A stretch of DNA of 17,144 nucleotides, taken from NCBI GenBank assembly GCA_011800805.1, contig MPNW01000226.1, forward strand, positions 17,725-34,868. Reading direction: 5' to 3'. Under the pieces are notes generated by a model. The model made no database searches, was not told where the DNA came from, and saw only the letters and a program-made list of their open reading frames with translations. Positions 1-10,000 of the stretch are shown piece by piece. A program made the translations under genes and the position numbers. Within the stretch, counting starts at the first letter, position 1. Each line of letters begins with the position of its first letter. Source of the stretch: Hirudo medicinalis (taxonomy: Eukaryota > Annelida > Clitellata > Hirudinida > Hirudinidae).

Positions 1-409
1 CGAAGAGAGTTGAGTCACGTACTTCAGGTAAAAGAGAACTGAAATGTTGAGTACCATATGAAAAAGTTTGAAGTTGTAATTTCCACATTTTAAGGAATAA
101 AAAATGGATAAAATTGATAAACTATATTTTCATTTAATGCAGTACTGTTTTTATGGATGGTTTATTGACATTATTACTATTATTACTAGTGCCACTACAG
201 CATTACAAGATTTTATAACATTTGAAAAATGACAACCTTAAAGCGGCTGAGGTTTTCGCGAATTGTTGAAAACTTCTGATGGATAGCTAAAATGATAATT
301 GAATAAAATCTCTTGAGCCTTGGTATCTTGTAAGTGAGTTATTATTATAACCCCACGAACGATGAATCTCGCCTCTGAAATATCATCAATTTCTTCGCAA
401 AACTCATTC
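1..409. other. Upstream flank without a recognised gene
   Basis: AT-rich DNA 5' of the truncated LINE. It holds a loose TTA-rich run around 160-185 and a weak 6-bp inverted repeat (GTTTTC at 252-257, GAAAAC at 268-273). No coding motif, tRNA fold or splice-bounded exon could be supported. The higher-complexity stretch 240-410 may be part of another repeat family, but nothing identifies it. Confidence 0.5.
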
Positions 410-417
410 AATTAAAG

Positions 418-2264
418 ATGGCTGCTAAGAAATCATACTATAATTACCTTTTCTCTGAATATAAATGTAATTTGCATAAAACATGGAATTTAATAAAGTC
501 TTTAATAGGTCATAAGACAGGTGCTACAGATAATACTTTTTCATTTTTTGATGATAATGATCAGTTACTTACACCATTATTACACCATTGTGAGGTTGCT
601 AATAAATTTAATCAGCATTTTTCCAGTATTGGTAAGAGAATCACTAATAACATTCTTGCATCTACAAATGATTCATTTCATTCTTTTCTCAATCAACCTC
701 AGTTACAATCCATGAGCTTCCTTCCTACTAGTCCTTTGGAAATTATTAAATTTGCACATTCTCTTAATACTTCTCATAGCTGTGGTATTGATAACATTGA
801 CCCTTGTATTGTATACGAATTTATATCATTGATTGCGGAACCTTTACCTTCAATTTTTAATAGTTCTTTTCGCACTGGTATTATTCCTTTAGAATTAAAA
901 TCTGCTAAAGTTATTCCTTTGTTTAAATCTGGTGACCATAATGATTTTAATAATTATCGGCCTATATCCATTTTACCTTACTTTTCCAAACTTATTGAAA
1001 AAATTCTGCATAACAGACTTTATGACTATTTTGATAAATATAATTTGTTAAATACCTCACAATTTGGTTTCAGAAAAAATCACTCTTTTTGTATGCCATT
1101 ATTATTGTTACAATCTGCTGTCTCCGATTCCATTGATGTTGGTGATGTTGTTCTTACTCTGTTTCTTGATTTACAAAAGGCTTTTGATACTGTAAATCAT
1201 CACATATTATTACAAAAACTTGAAAATTATGGTATCAGGGGTATTGTATTAAATTGGTTTTCTAATTATTTGTCTGATAGGTGTCAAAGGGTTTTTTTCA
1301 ATAACGTTTTTTCGGATGATGTAATAATGGATGTGGTGTGCCTCGGGGTTCTGTTTTGGGTCCATTGTTGTTTCTTATATATATGAATGATTTTAGTTGT
1401 ACGTCTAAAATGATTAAATTATTATTATATGCTGATGACATTACTATGTATATTTCTGGAAAAGATGTAAATAATGAATTGGTTATTATTAGTAATTGGT
1501 TTGTTTCTAATCACTTATTTCTTAACTTAAATAAATCAAGCTTTATTATTTTTCATTCTTCTAAAAAATCTGTATGATTTGACTTTCCCATTTCTATTAA
1601 CAATAGTCTCCTAAATAGGGTTACTACAATTAGGTATCTTGGAATTTTGTTGGACGAACATTTGACTTGGTCTAAACATATTACTTACATTCAAATTTTA
1701 ATTGCTAAAAACATTGGTGTTATTTCAAGAATCCGCCCATTCATTAATACTAAAATAGCTCTTCTATTGTATTTTTCTCTTATTTATCCTTATCTAACTT
1801 ACTGTAACATTGTATGGGTTTCTACTTATCATTCTCATTTAGATAGGTTAAATGTATTACAAAAACGTATTATTAGAATTGTTTTCTTATTACCATTTTT
1901 GTCTTCAACCAAATCAACTTTTGTTAATAATAACCTGTTAAACATTTATCAAATTCATAGTTTACAAATTGCACTTTTTATGTTTTCTTATGATTATAAT
2001 GCTCTACCCAAGATATTTACAGGTTTCTTTTCTGATAGCAATAACTATAATAAACCTAATCACTTTCTTCGTTCCACACATGAATATAGTCCATCCTTTG
2101 CTAAATCTACTTTCAAACTCTTTTCTATTCAATGTTTCGGTCCTAGATTATACTCTACAATTCCAATATCAATAAAAGACCAATTTCAATCTCATCCTTT
2201 TAATATTCTTTATCTGTTGTTTAAAAAATCTTACAAGTTGTACATATTGCGCGGTATTCTGTAA
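418..2264 (+). pseudogene. Broken reverse transcriptase ORF of the LINE
   Basis: The RT would copy the element's RNA at a nicked target. Motifs in order: NYRPISILP (about 952-978), LDLQKAFDTVNHHIL (about 1168-1212), GVPRGSVLGPLLF (from about 1338), the catalytic YADD at 1428-1439, the WFxxNxLxLNxxKS helix (about 1497-1542) and the YLGILLDEHLTW thumb block (about 1635-1670), followed by a C-terminal region of about 190 residues with no RNase H. The frame used from 418 is lost between about 1315 and 1338, where reading must move by the equivalent of one lost base. A TGA at 1575-1577 then interrupts the second frame, which otherwise runs on to TAA at 2262-2264. The catalytic aspartates are intact, so the decay is mild. 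There is no endonuclease domain, so this copy is not autonomous. Confidence 0.88.
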
Positions 2265-2321
2265 ATAGTTCAATTGTTTTCTTTTTTTTTTCTTGCGGAG
2301 CCTTCTCGTGACGTGTTAATT

Positions 2322-2366
2322 AGGGTCAGTCTGATAGCGGAAGTGCGTTTCCTTAAGGCTGACCCT
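2322..2366 (+). repeat. 3' UTR hairpin of the LINE
   Basis: An 11-bp stem pairs 2322-2332 with 2356-2366 (one T-G wobble). Inside it a second 4-bp helix, GGAA at 2339-2342 with TTCC at 2349-2352, closes a six-base loop. It lies about 55 bases before the AATAAA and 75 before the A tail. Several LINE clades use a 3' hairpin as the RT recognition element; that role is inferred here. Confidence 0.6.
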
Positions 2367-2419
2367 TGAGTTATTTTATTTGGATTCTTGTGTTGCTTTG
2401 TTATTTCGATGCTTGTTTC

Positions 2420-2449
2420 AATAAAATTGCTCACAAAATTAAAAAAAAA
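2420..2449 (+). promoter_or_regulatory. Polyadenylation signal and A tail of the LINE
   Basis: AATAAA at 2420-2425 is followed 15 bases later by nine A residues (2441-2449), which mark the likely 3' terminus of the inserted copy. Confidence 0.55.
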
Positions 2450-2947
2450 TGCTATAGTCAGTTTTTTTCAACTCTAAATTAAAAATTTACTTATTGTTTA
2501 AAATCAATTTTTTTTTGTCTATGAGCAACATTCACCGGCTTTGAAGTTTATCTTCTTTTGTTTTTTGACCATTTTGATAATTATTACTAAAATATATCAA
2601 TTTGTGGTTTCATATATTTAAATGACATAAATTAGTTGCATGTTTGTCGATTGCACAAATGGAGGAGTGTTTCAATTTTACTAAATCCTATTATTTCTAA
2701 AACTTGCTGATGTTGAATTTGGAGAACAGAACAGTTGTTGCTCTTGGGACATTGTTGCTGAGTTGCATTTATCAACATAAAAAGGTGCAAACTGTTTATT
2801 TAATATAATCTACATTAAATTAAAAATTATAATTTTAAAATCAATAAAAATGACTTAGGATGAATAATCGCTTTGCGTTCATCGCTTGTGATATGTCCAC
2901 ATGAAATAAGGGCTAGAAAAAGCTGTAGTTGATAAATTCATTAACAT
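2450..2947. other. AT-rich spacer, no gene seen
   Basis: Between the LINE 3' end and the antisense retroelement relic. It has T and A runs and no ORF of note. Part of it could be the 3' UTR of the minus-strand relic that ends at 2948, but nothing here identifies a boundary. Confidence 0.4.
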
Positions 2948-3570
2948 TATTCTGGTGAAACCGATGCAGTGCCGAGAGAAATGCGATTGAGATTGAGATC
3001 CTCTCCGATTTGCAGACGAATGCAGTCAAGTAATCCTTCGGAGGAGGGAATTCACTTGGACTGGTATTTGACACTCATATATTCTTTGACGTCATATTTG
3101 CCTACTTTGGATATATGTTCTTAATCTAATGGGGCTATGTCAGAGACATCGCAGACTGTGGACTGCTGCTTCTTTTCCCATGCCACTAGGTCTGGACTTT
3201 TGAGTACCCGCAGTGCTTATTCTAGGCTTAACTTTGATGTTAATACAACACCCTTCCTTGTTCAGCTTCTTTTCTAGCTGTCGGACAAGTTATTATGCCG
3301 CTCCCTTCTTTACATGTCCATATCTGGGCAAACTTGGAAGATAAGGTCCAGGCACTCGACGGCATCACATCCGGCATCACATCAAGTTTATCTCTGGATG
3401 ATACTTAGAGATCCTGAGGTTGCTTGAGAGGACGGCAGTTCTGACTTTGATGCTTTTAATGTATTCATTATCAGGCATTCTGGAGTGACCTTCCACTATC
3501 ACTAATTCCTGCGCCTTGAGAAAAGGGATAAGTCCAAATCCATCTATTGATGCAATTTCGTATTTCAGTT
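2948..3570 (-). mobile_element. Decayed C-terminus of an RLE-type (R2/NeSL-like) non-LTR retrotransposon
   Basis: Read on the minus strand, several blocks follow in the order expected for the C-terminus of retrotransposons with a restriction-like endonuclease. A GFGLIPFL block lies near 3525-3550 and YIKSIKVRTAVL near 3440-3470. A degraded C-x2-C ... C knuckle (CDAVECLDLIFQVC) lies near 3320-3385. RHNN lies near 3290-3306, and a K-x-L-x3-G ... P-x3-T-A-G stretch near 3210-3285. LKSPDLVAWEKKQ, ending in a CDV, resembles a PD-(D/E)xK nuclease core (about 3124-3204). The reading frame shifts at least twice and has stops, for example at 3121-3123. The terminal stop is at 2948-2950. The family assignment comes from motif recognition only. 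L1- or RTE-like elements with a similar C-terminus remain possible. Confidence 0.62.
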
Positions 3571-4041
3571 GTTAGCTGAGAATCCTTTTGACTTCCGAAC
3601 TTCCTGTATTCGCAAAGAATTGAGCTGTTATCTTTCAAAGCTTCGAGCAACTTTATTAGACTTAGACTGTGCAACTATTGCCGACATTCTATTGATTCTA
3701 ATGATAGGCACCCATCTTCTGAGCTGCAATAATCAGAGTCCCACAGTCTTGACTCCCACGTTTAAGAAAGCGTGTCATCTTGACAGGCGCTGCATATCTT
3801 GTAAGATCAAGCTGCGCTCTCAGCTCAGTGACGATGAGCTTAAAGACACTTTTCCTCAACATTGGAACTTGATATTGTATCTGTTTCTTTGAACATGCAA
3901 CATCATGCTTCCCATTGATCGTACTGTATTTTTTAATAAAACAACCATTGCTTTGACATTCTGTTTTTTTGGCTTAGTGACCTAGGGCCTTCTTGACCCC
4001 TTGAAATAGCCTAGTAGCCCAAAAAAGTTTGCCAACCCCTT
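3570..4041 (+). mobile_element. 3' end of a hAT DNA transposon (relic)
   Basis: A reading frame at 3569-3892 begins with an ENPFDF block and later carries KIKLRSQLSDDELKD, which matches the C-terminal dimerisation region of animal hAT transposases of the GTF2IRD2/ZBED/EPM2AIP1-related group (NPF ... RSxLSDExLKD). A frameshift near 3850 leads to a frame ending MQHHASH-stop at 3918, close to the QCQxSH end common in that group. AATAAA follows at 3935-3940. The segment 4013-4041 reads on the minus strand as AAGGGGTTGGCAAACTTTTT, very like the terminal inverted repeat of many hAT elements. The 5' end is missing; the left edge abuts the antisense retroelement relic. The transposase is inactive. 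Confidence 0.6.
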
Positions 4042-4189
4042 AAGTGAACACAAAACAGGGGTGAGCGGAAGTTCCTTCTAGGACAACCGAAAACTAAAGA
4101 TAGTTAATACTACATATCAGATACTGATATGTTGGTTAACTCCCCAATTACGGATTTTACCCCAATTTACCTGTTCTTTCGTCAAAGTT
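4042..4189. other. Short intergenic spacer
   Basis: Separates the hAT end from the minus-strand peptide ORF. The eight bases just after the hAT end could be a target-site copy, but the partner end was not found. Confidence 0.3.
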
Positions 4190-4447
4190 CTATTCCGAGT
4201 TATTATTCGGATCATTCATTTCGTCTTGATAATATTTTATGTAATAGACACTTTCAGATGTCCAACTTAGAAAGTATTTGACATTTTGATGTTCTGATTT
4301 TTCGAAACCAGCTTTATGATAAATTCGTTTTCCATAAGCATCCGGTTTGCCATTGCATGAGAAGATCCGTGATGGTGAACAGACCAGTGAACATAACCAT
4401 ATTATTAATAAAAACAATGACAGTCTTAAATTCAGTCGATAATGCAT
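4190..4447 (-). CDS. Putative small secreted peptide (85 aa), unrecognised
   Basis: I do not recognise this product. The ATG at 4447 opens a frame with a classical signal peptide shape: basic start (HYRLNLR), hydrophobic core (LSLFLLIIWLCSLVC), then a small-residue boundary near residue 24. The putative mature part starts near SPSRIFSCNG and contains a GKR (residues about 39-41 of the precursor), the pattern of an amidation plus dibasic cleavage site in neuropeptide precursors. The rest is polar and ends in asparagines. Two cysteines lie close together at about residues 23 and 31. No splice sites, poly(A) signal or strong initiation context (T at -3) support it. It is head-to-head with the CCDC88-like gene, whose ATG is about 540 bases away. 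It could be a chance ORF in AT-rich DNA. Confidence 0.33.
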   Translation of the reverse strand: MHYRLNLRLSLFLLIIWLCSLVCSPSRIFSCNGKPDAYGKRIYHKAGFEKSEHQNVKYFLSWTSESVYYIKYYQDEMNDPNNNSE

Positions 4448-4988
4448 ACAACTTAAACGAAGTTATCGCTTCAGATCCATCATCACGGAATTACATTTTA
4501 GATTTTAGAAATTGTATTTGTAAGGCTTAATGAATAAATGTGATAGTGCCTTCCCATTTGTATTTTTTTCAATTAATTAAAAAAATTCAGTTTTAATTCA
4601 TTTTTATGAATCGGGCTTCATTATATTGGAGAGTATGTATCACCACAAACAATTGATATTTTAACGCTAATATAACAACTTAATAATTTTTACTTGCATT
4701 ATTTGCCCTGCTTTATTAATTAAATAAATTTTTTAATTACTAATTCAAACAATATCATTCGCTAGGCTAAAAAAGTTTTGTGTTGACAACAGACAACGCT
4801 CTCATAAATACGGATGGGAGAGCTTGATTCTGTATTTTGTTGTCAATTTTCATCGGACAAGCTTCATTTGGATTATTCACAAATATTGCTGAAACTTTAA
4901 GACTAGTTTGAAATTGGTTGTCATCCACGATGAATTTGTGAATTTATTCTTAATCAAAATTTTTAAAATACTGTAAAAGTTTCTAATT
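4448..4988. promoter_or_regulatory. CCDC88: Shared upstream region / presumptive promoter and 5' UTR of the CCDC88-like gene
   Basis: No coding exon could be supported here. An in-frame TAA at 4974-4976 closes the frame just upstream of the ATG at 4989, so the coding sequence starts at that ATG unless an upstream exon is spliced in. No convincing TATA box is visible. The one structured element is the inverted repeat at 4783-4846. Transcription start and any 5' UTR introns cannot be placed. Confidence 0.35.
4783..4846. repeat. Two-part inverted repeat upstream of the start codon
   Basis: TTGACAACA at 4783-4791 is the exact reverse complement of TGTTGTCAA at 4838-4846. Nested inside, GCTCTC at 4798-4803 is the exact reverse complement of GAGAGC at 4818-4823, leaving a 14-base loop. 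It lies 143 bases before the ATG. It could fold as a hairpin in a 5' UTR or be a paired binding site; neither is demonstrated. Confidence 0.5.
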
Positions 4989-7073
4989 ATGTCAGAAGAT
5001 TACTTAAAGTCTCCTCTCATAGTTTGGGTAACGTTTGCACATGTTGAGAGATTGCAGCACAATTCAATCCATAAATCAAAAATTTATATAATGAATTTAT
5101 GCAGAATTATAAATACTAATTAAATACTTTTCAAGAGTAGATATAAAGTTATGTTTTGTTTTGTCAATAAACATTTTTCATATTACACTAGACTCTTAAA
5201 AAATATTTGTACTTCACATGGATGACATTATTTGAACATCAATGATTCATTCTTGTAGGTTCAGACATTCAGCATAGAAAGAATCACCTACAGTGACTTA
5301 ATTGATGGATACTTATTAAATGAAATTTTCCAACAAATGTGGGTTTTGAGCACTTGAATAGCTATCCATCATGTTATGAAATTTAATTTGTTTTCTCAAC
5401 AGTGACAACAGAAGCAGCCTTGAAGGAATTGTTGGAAAGGTTGAGGATGTGAACGACAGGATTCAAAATTGGGAGATTTTGTTAAAAAATGTCCGCTCCT
5501 TTTATCAGGTTTAAAATTTGTTAAGTTAAGTTTTAAATAAGTTTAAGTATTATTTAGATGTATAATATATAATATTTAGATTCATAATTAAATCTTAAAC
5601 ACATTATTTAGTTTTTGTCATGAAAACTCATTTCTTTTCTGGTGAGTTTAGTATTCAGATGTGTGAATGTAGTTTGATAAATCCTATTCATTGACATTGA
5701 TGATAGAGGTATTTGTGTGGACCTTCTTGGCAATTCAAGACTGACAGCAAGCAATTCTATGAAGTGTTTAATGTTTCTAGCAGCTGAAGTTATCAAAAGC
5801 CCTAAAAGCTTGGGAGTGGTGACATTTGAAACTGGTGCTTAAATTTTGAAGTGTTTGTGTTTCAAACAGAGGTTTTCCAACATAACTTTCATTCCACTTG
5901 AAACTGCATATTTTCTCAGACAATGTTTCCAGCAGAAAGTGCAACCATAAGACCTTATTATTATTATTGTTATTGTTATTATTATTATTAGACCTTGGCA
6001 CGTTTACTCTGAGAAATTGTTTCTGGAGATTGTTTTCATTTAAACACACAAAAATCCTCACAAAGGCTCGCTCTATGGAAAGGAACCACGTGTGATGACT
6101 GAATCATTGTGCTTGCAGGAAGTTTTGCAACAGTACATCATCATGAAGCCACCTGACATCTTCTTCATCTGCTACCAACCAGACACTGGTGAGAGAGCAG
6201 CTTTGCTTTCCAATTTGTCCATGAATATTTTGTGCCATTTTGTTTGTTATTTGTGCGTGTGGCTATTACTAACATCAGCGCATCACTCAGTCTTTACCGT
6301 TTGCCAGGTGTGCAGCATTGCGTTGGTCGCTCACGCACAAGCGATTCAGGTTAACTCGATTCTTAAGGGCGTGTGCACGCGACCTCCGGTACTAATTGTA
6401 ATTGCCTGTCTACACCTTCCGGGTCGTTGTGTTGCTGTGATTCTCTCGGATTACCATTCCATTGTTTTCCATAAATCTTCGGTGTATGAGAGTCATGAGT
6501 CGCCTTTCCATCCTGCAAGATCTTTGTTTACTTGTCGAATGAAATGAAATTCTCAACGGTTCAATCTGGATTTTCCTGCACCTGCTTTGTTTCTGGGTGG
6601 CCCAGATGTGACTTTCAACTCGTGAAACGCATGATCGAGCAGTTTGAATTTCTCGCTTTGAAATTTCATCGATGAACTTGTGGGCCACGTACAGACGCTG
6701 TCGGTAGGAGACAGCCTCTCGCGTGCTGCATGGAAAGCAAATCATACTCTCACAACAATTTTCTAGACCTTGACTCATCGTCTTCTTTTGATGCTGAGCA
6801 TGAAAACAACATCTCCTCTATTAAACTCCGAATACTAATAGAAGGTTATCTCTGAATGTTGGCTGATGAATCAACCGGGTGACCATCCTAAAATTGTCAC
6901 AAAATTAAGTGCTAATGCTAATGTTTTAAGCTTCTGCGAGGGACCACATAGACGCAGCCATCCTGCTCCTGTTGGGTTGTGCTGTTCAGTGCGAGGAGCG
7001 AGGAAACCACATCCAAGTCATCAAGGAACTTCACGTGGACATACAACACTCCATCATGCAGTATATCAAACAG
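4989..7073 (+). CDS. CCDC88: Exons 1-5: HOOK domain
   Basis: Exon 1 (4989-5027) encodes only 13 residues, ending SPLIVW. Exon 2 (5259-5338) continues VQTF and LIDGYLLNEIFQQ. Together they match the family's SPLVTWVKTF and LVDGxxLNQxMLQI blocks. Exon 3 (5403-5508) gives VEDVNDRIQNWEILLKNVRS and FYQ, matching the helix before the family's YYQ. Exon 4 (6119-6188) starts EVLQQYIIM, as DAPLE's EVLQQLIVM does. Exon 5 (6931-7073) carries LLLLGCAVQCE, the most conserved HOOK block. The exon 5 acceptor is set at 6930/6931 because the nearer AG at 6939-6940 gives the wrong phase. In HOOK and CCDC88 proteins this domain binds the dynein light intermediate chain. Confidence 0.9.
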
Positions 7074-10000
7074 GTTTCTCTTCCATTCATTCATTCCGCC
7101 CTAGTTTTTCCGTTGCATCACGGTCACGATCATCATCATAATCATCAGAACAGATCCCATCATCTTCACATCCATTACGCTTCATCGCTGCATTACTATT
7201 TCGAAATGGACATTAACTCACAATCGTCATTACCATGATCGTGCACACTTATACTTTTATTCGCCAATTTAGTAGGTTTGTCTCTTACTGACTCAACTTG
7301 TACGAAAGTCGGAGTAAATATTTGCGGACCATAAATTTAAATAAATAAAAATGTGCGTGGATGCCTCTCACATCATTTCGACGATTAAGAAAAGAAATGT
7401 ACATGTAAAAAACTACATGTAATTTGTATTAATGATTATGCAACTTTAGTGAGAAAACTGGCATTTCAGAACTTAAAAAGTTCCGTTTGTAACCGACATT
7501 TCTCAGACATGCAACATGCCTGCCCGGCATGATTGACGGCCTCTTCATTGCACATATTTTAAAATAATGCACACGAGACGAGTTTTTTAGTTTTAGTTTT
7601 TTTTTTTAAGACATCAATCACCCCCCCCCCCCCCCCCCCGTTCTGAAAATACTTCTGTTTACACTAAATTATGTTTACCTATACGCCTTTACGCCATACG
7701 ATAATGGTGTATCTAATTGCATTTAATGGTTAGGAGCCAACCTCTGCAGTTTAATTGTCGTCTCCGGCTGTGACTTATCCTGGTAGATATCTTGAAATGT
7801 TGCAGTTTCCCTCTTAGAAGTTCTGTATTTTTCTTTCTTTTTGACGTTGCATGTCGCCTCTTTTCAATCTAAATGTAGAAGCCACTGCCTGATTAACATA
7901 ATTAACATTCCAACATTAGCAATCTTTTGATGAAAACTCTTCGTCCTGAAAATGAATAAGATCGCTTGCGTAGTGGTCTAATTTTTTGACAAGTCTACTC
8001 ATTATGTCCATTACGTAAATATTGTTGATAATGGTTGATGTTGATGAATCGCACAACTTCAAACATATTAATTCGGGATTTGGTTGAAGAATGATTCACA
8101 ACAGCATTTCTTAGGCAGCGTGATGTTGAATTCATCAAAGCCTCGTAATAATATTTGATAATTTTGAAGCCGCTTTGTACCTCCTTTTAAAAACCACTTA
8201 TTTTCTACTTTCACTCACCATTAAAACCAAAATTATTCAAAATACAACATCAAACAGGTAACAGATTTTTCCAAAGCAGTGCTCAATGTAAACATTCCCT
8301 TGAAGGATATTGATGACTCAACGCTCACTCTGTACACCCACCTCAGCAACCTGATAAATCAAAGGGATGCCTATATCCAGGTTGAAGACCAATTTATAAT
8401 TGGTTAATTATAAACGTTATAATTATCATAAATACATTATTAATCAATTTCAATGTGAAATTTTGTTTATTGGATATAGCATCTACATATAGAATATGCA
8501 AGAATATTGAATTGCAGATACACCTACTTTATAGTTGCTTTTATTCTTATAATAACAGGAGATCAAAGTCCTGCATCAGGCACTGAACGTGATCAACATT
8601 GACGACTTTGGCAGAATTACAGTCGATGGACAGTGGGGCAATAAGACAGGTCGCAGGAATAAAAGCTCCAACAGGCTGTCCTTGATAAACATGGAAATGT
8701 CCAACCTGGTCGGTCAAGCCGAGTACAAGGCCGTCACGAGGAAGCTCAAGCAGGAGCTGTAAGTCATTTGACTCATGGCTGTCATTTGAGACCTTCTAAA
8801 CAGTAAACTGATACCAGGATACTAAACTTTAAATGAAATTAGGTTTAAAAATATCTTTTTAAGGAGCAACATGTTGAGACATGTTTGGTTCATTAAGTAT
8901 TCATCCAATGTTTGGAATTATCCAGGCAGTTGTCGGGTTATTGTCCGTAATCATTTTCAAATTGTTGCTGCACTGAATGCTCATTGATTTCAACGTGCTC
9001 GTCAATAAATGGAATCGTTAGGAAGTGAATGCGTGTGATTGTAAGATGACCGAGTTAATGTTGTCTTGTTGTTTATTTGTTGAATATCCATTGTTGAATA
9101 AAATCTAGCTATCAATAATTGATCAATTCAAAATTAATTGCCAGTTTAATCGAATTAACCATTTTGTTCTAGGTTGGACAAAAGTGACTTGATCACTGAA
9201 TTGGAGGATGAGATGGATATTGTCAAGAAGAATATTCAGAAATTAAAGATTGAGGTTTGTATGAACATTATTATATTTTGATTATCGATATTTGTATTAA
9301 ATTCTATGATATTATTATAATATTTTAATTACATATATTTTTTAATTATAAATATTATTTAATTGTAAATATTATTTAATTACATTTATTCAATAATTAT
9401 ACTTTGATGAAGTCATTAAGTGTGACTATCTAGTTGCTCGTCGCTCTTCATTTACTTTTGCTTCGCATAATATTTCTGTACTTTTGTAATGCTTAACAAC
9501 TTCAAACCCATACATTTGTAGACTTTAATTAATTTAATAATAAATTTGGTAATATCCTGTTAACAAATACTAGTCATAATCAGCTCATTTTTTGCACGAG
9601 ACCTGATTTTGGAGAGGCTGTCGGTGCATCATTAGATTAGCAATATGCCAACATCACTTTTACATGCTTCAACTTGATTTTTTCCAGAGTTTGAAATTAA
9701 TTCACTTCTGAAATCATTACTGGGATCCGAATTTAATGTTATTAACTTTTGCATGGTCGAAAATTGTGAAACCTTTGAAGAATTCTTTGCTCGTGACTGC
9801 CTTAATTGCTCGGCATTTCCTCGGTCGATCTGCTCTTGGGAACTTGCTTTTGTGGTTTCAACCTGTGTTTCCCTTCATCTGGGAAATTGTTGTCATTATA
9901 TTTGTTTTATCACACTTCTTGTCAGTCTATAAAGGTTTTAAGGATTATATGGTGATTTATAATTACCCCTGGAGGCAGACGCCTTAATCAAGCTCAGAAT

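Larger units (their letters stand above)
410..2449 (+). mobile_element. 5'-truncated CR1/L2/Jockey-type LINE retrotransposon copy
   Basis: A non-LTR retrotransposon fragment containing the reverse transcriptase region, a short 3' UTR, a hairpin (2322-2366), AATAAA at 2420-2425 and an A run at 2441-2449. The apurinic-like endonuclease and ORF1 expected upstream are absent: homology starts abruptly near the AKKSYYNYLF segment, typical of 5' truncation during target-primed reverse transcription. The 5' boundary is approximate and I could not find a clear target-site duplication. The copy lies on the same strand as the CCDC88-like gene, about 2.5 kb upstream. Assignment to the CR1/L2/Jockey group rests on the order and wording of the RT motifs and the RNase-H-free C-terminal region; the exact clade is not resolved. 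Confidence 0.85.

Noticed and set aside
252..273. Small inverted repeat near the left edge
   Set aside because: Only six pairs in AT-rich DNA, expected by chance.
3471..3674. Minus-strand 67-codon frame
   Set aside because: Overlaps the junction of two transposon relics. The retroelement homology in this stretch (GFGLIPFL, YIKSIKVR) is in a different frame.
5777..6095. Frames encoding poly-Asn or poly-Leu
   Set aside because: Produced by the TTA/TTG microsatellite in intron 3.
6092..6547. Plus-strand frame of 151 codons through exon 4
   Set aside because: Only 6119-6188 is coding, in the HOOK exon. The rest reads through the strong donor GTGAGA into intron 4 and shows no domain.
6410..6778. 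Minus-strand frame of 122 codons inside intron 4
   Set aside because: Cys/Arg/Ser-rich without recognisable motif, signal or splice context; it overlaps a probable old repeat block.
6972..7238. Frame running from exon 5 into His-rich sequence
   Set aside because: The first part is the true exon 5 frame; the His-rich remainder lies past the donor at 7074 and reflects CAT-rich intron DNA.
9736..9987. Hydrophobic 83-codon frame in intron 8
   Set aside because: Looks membrane-like, but lies inside an intron between two homologous exons, with no family resemblance or splice signals.
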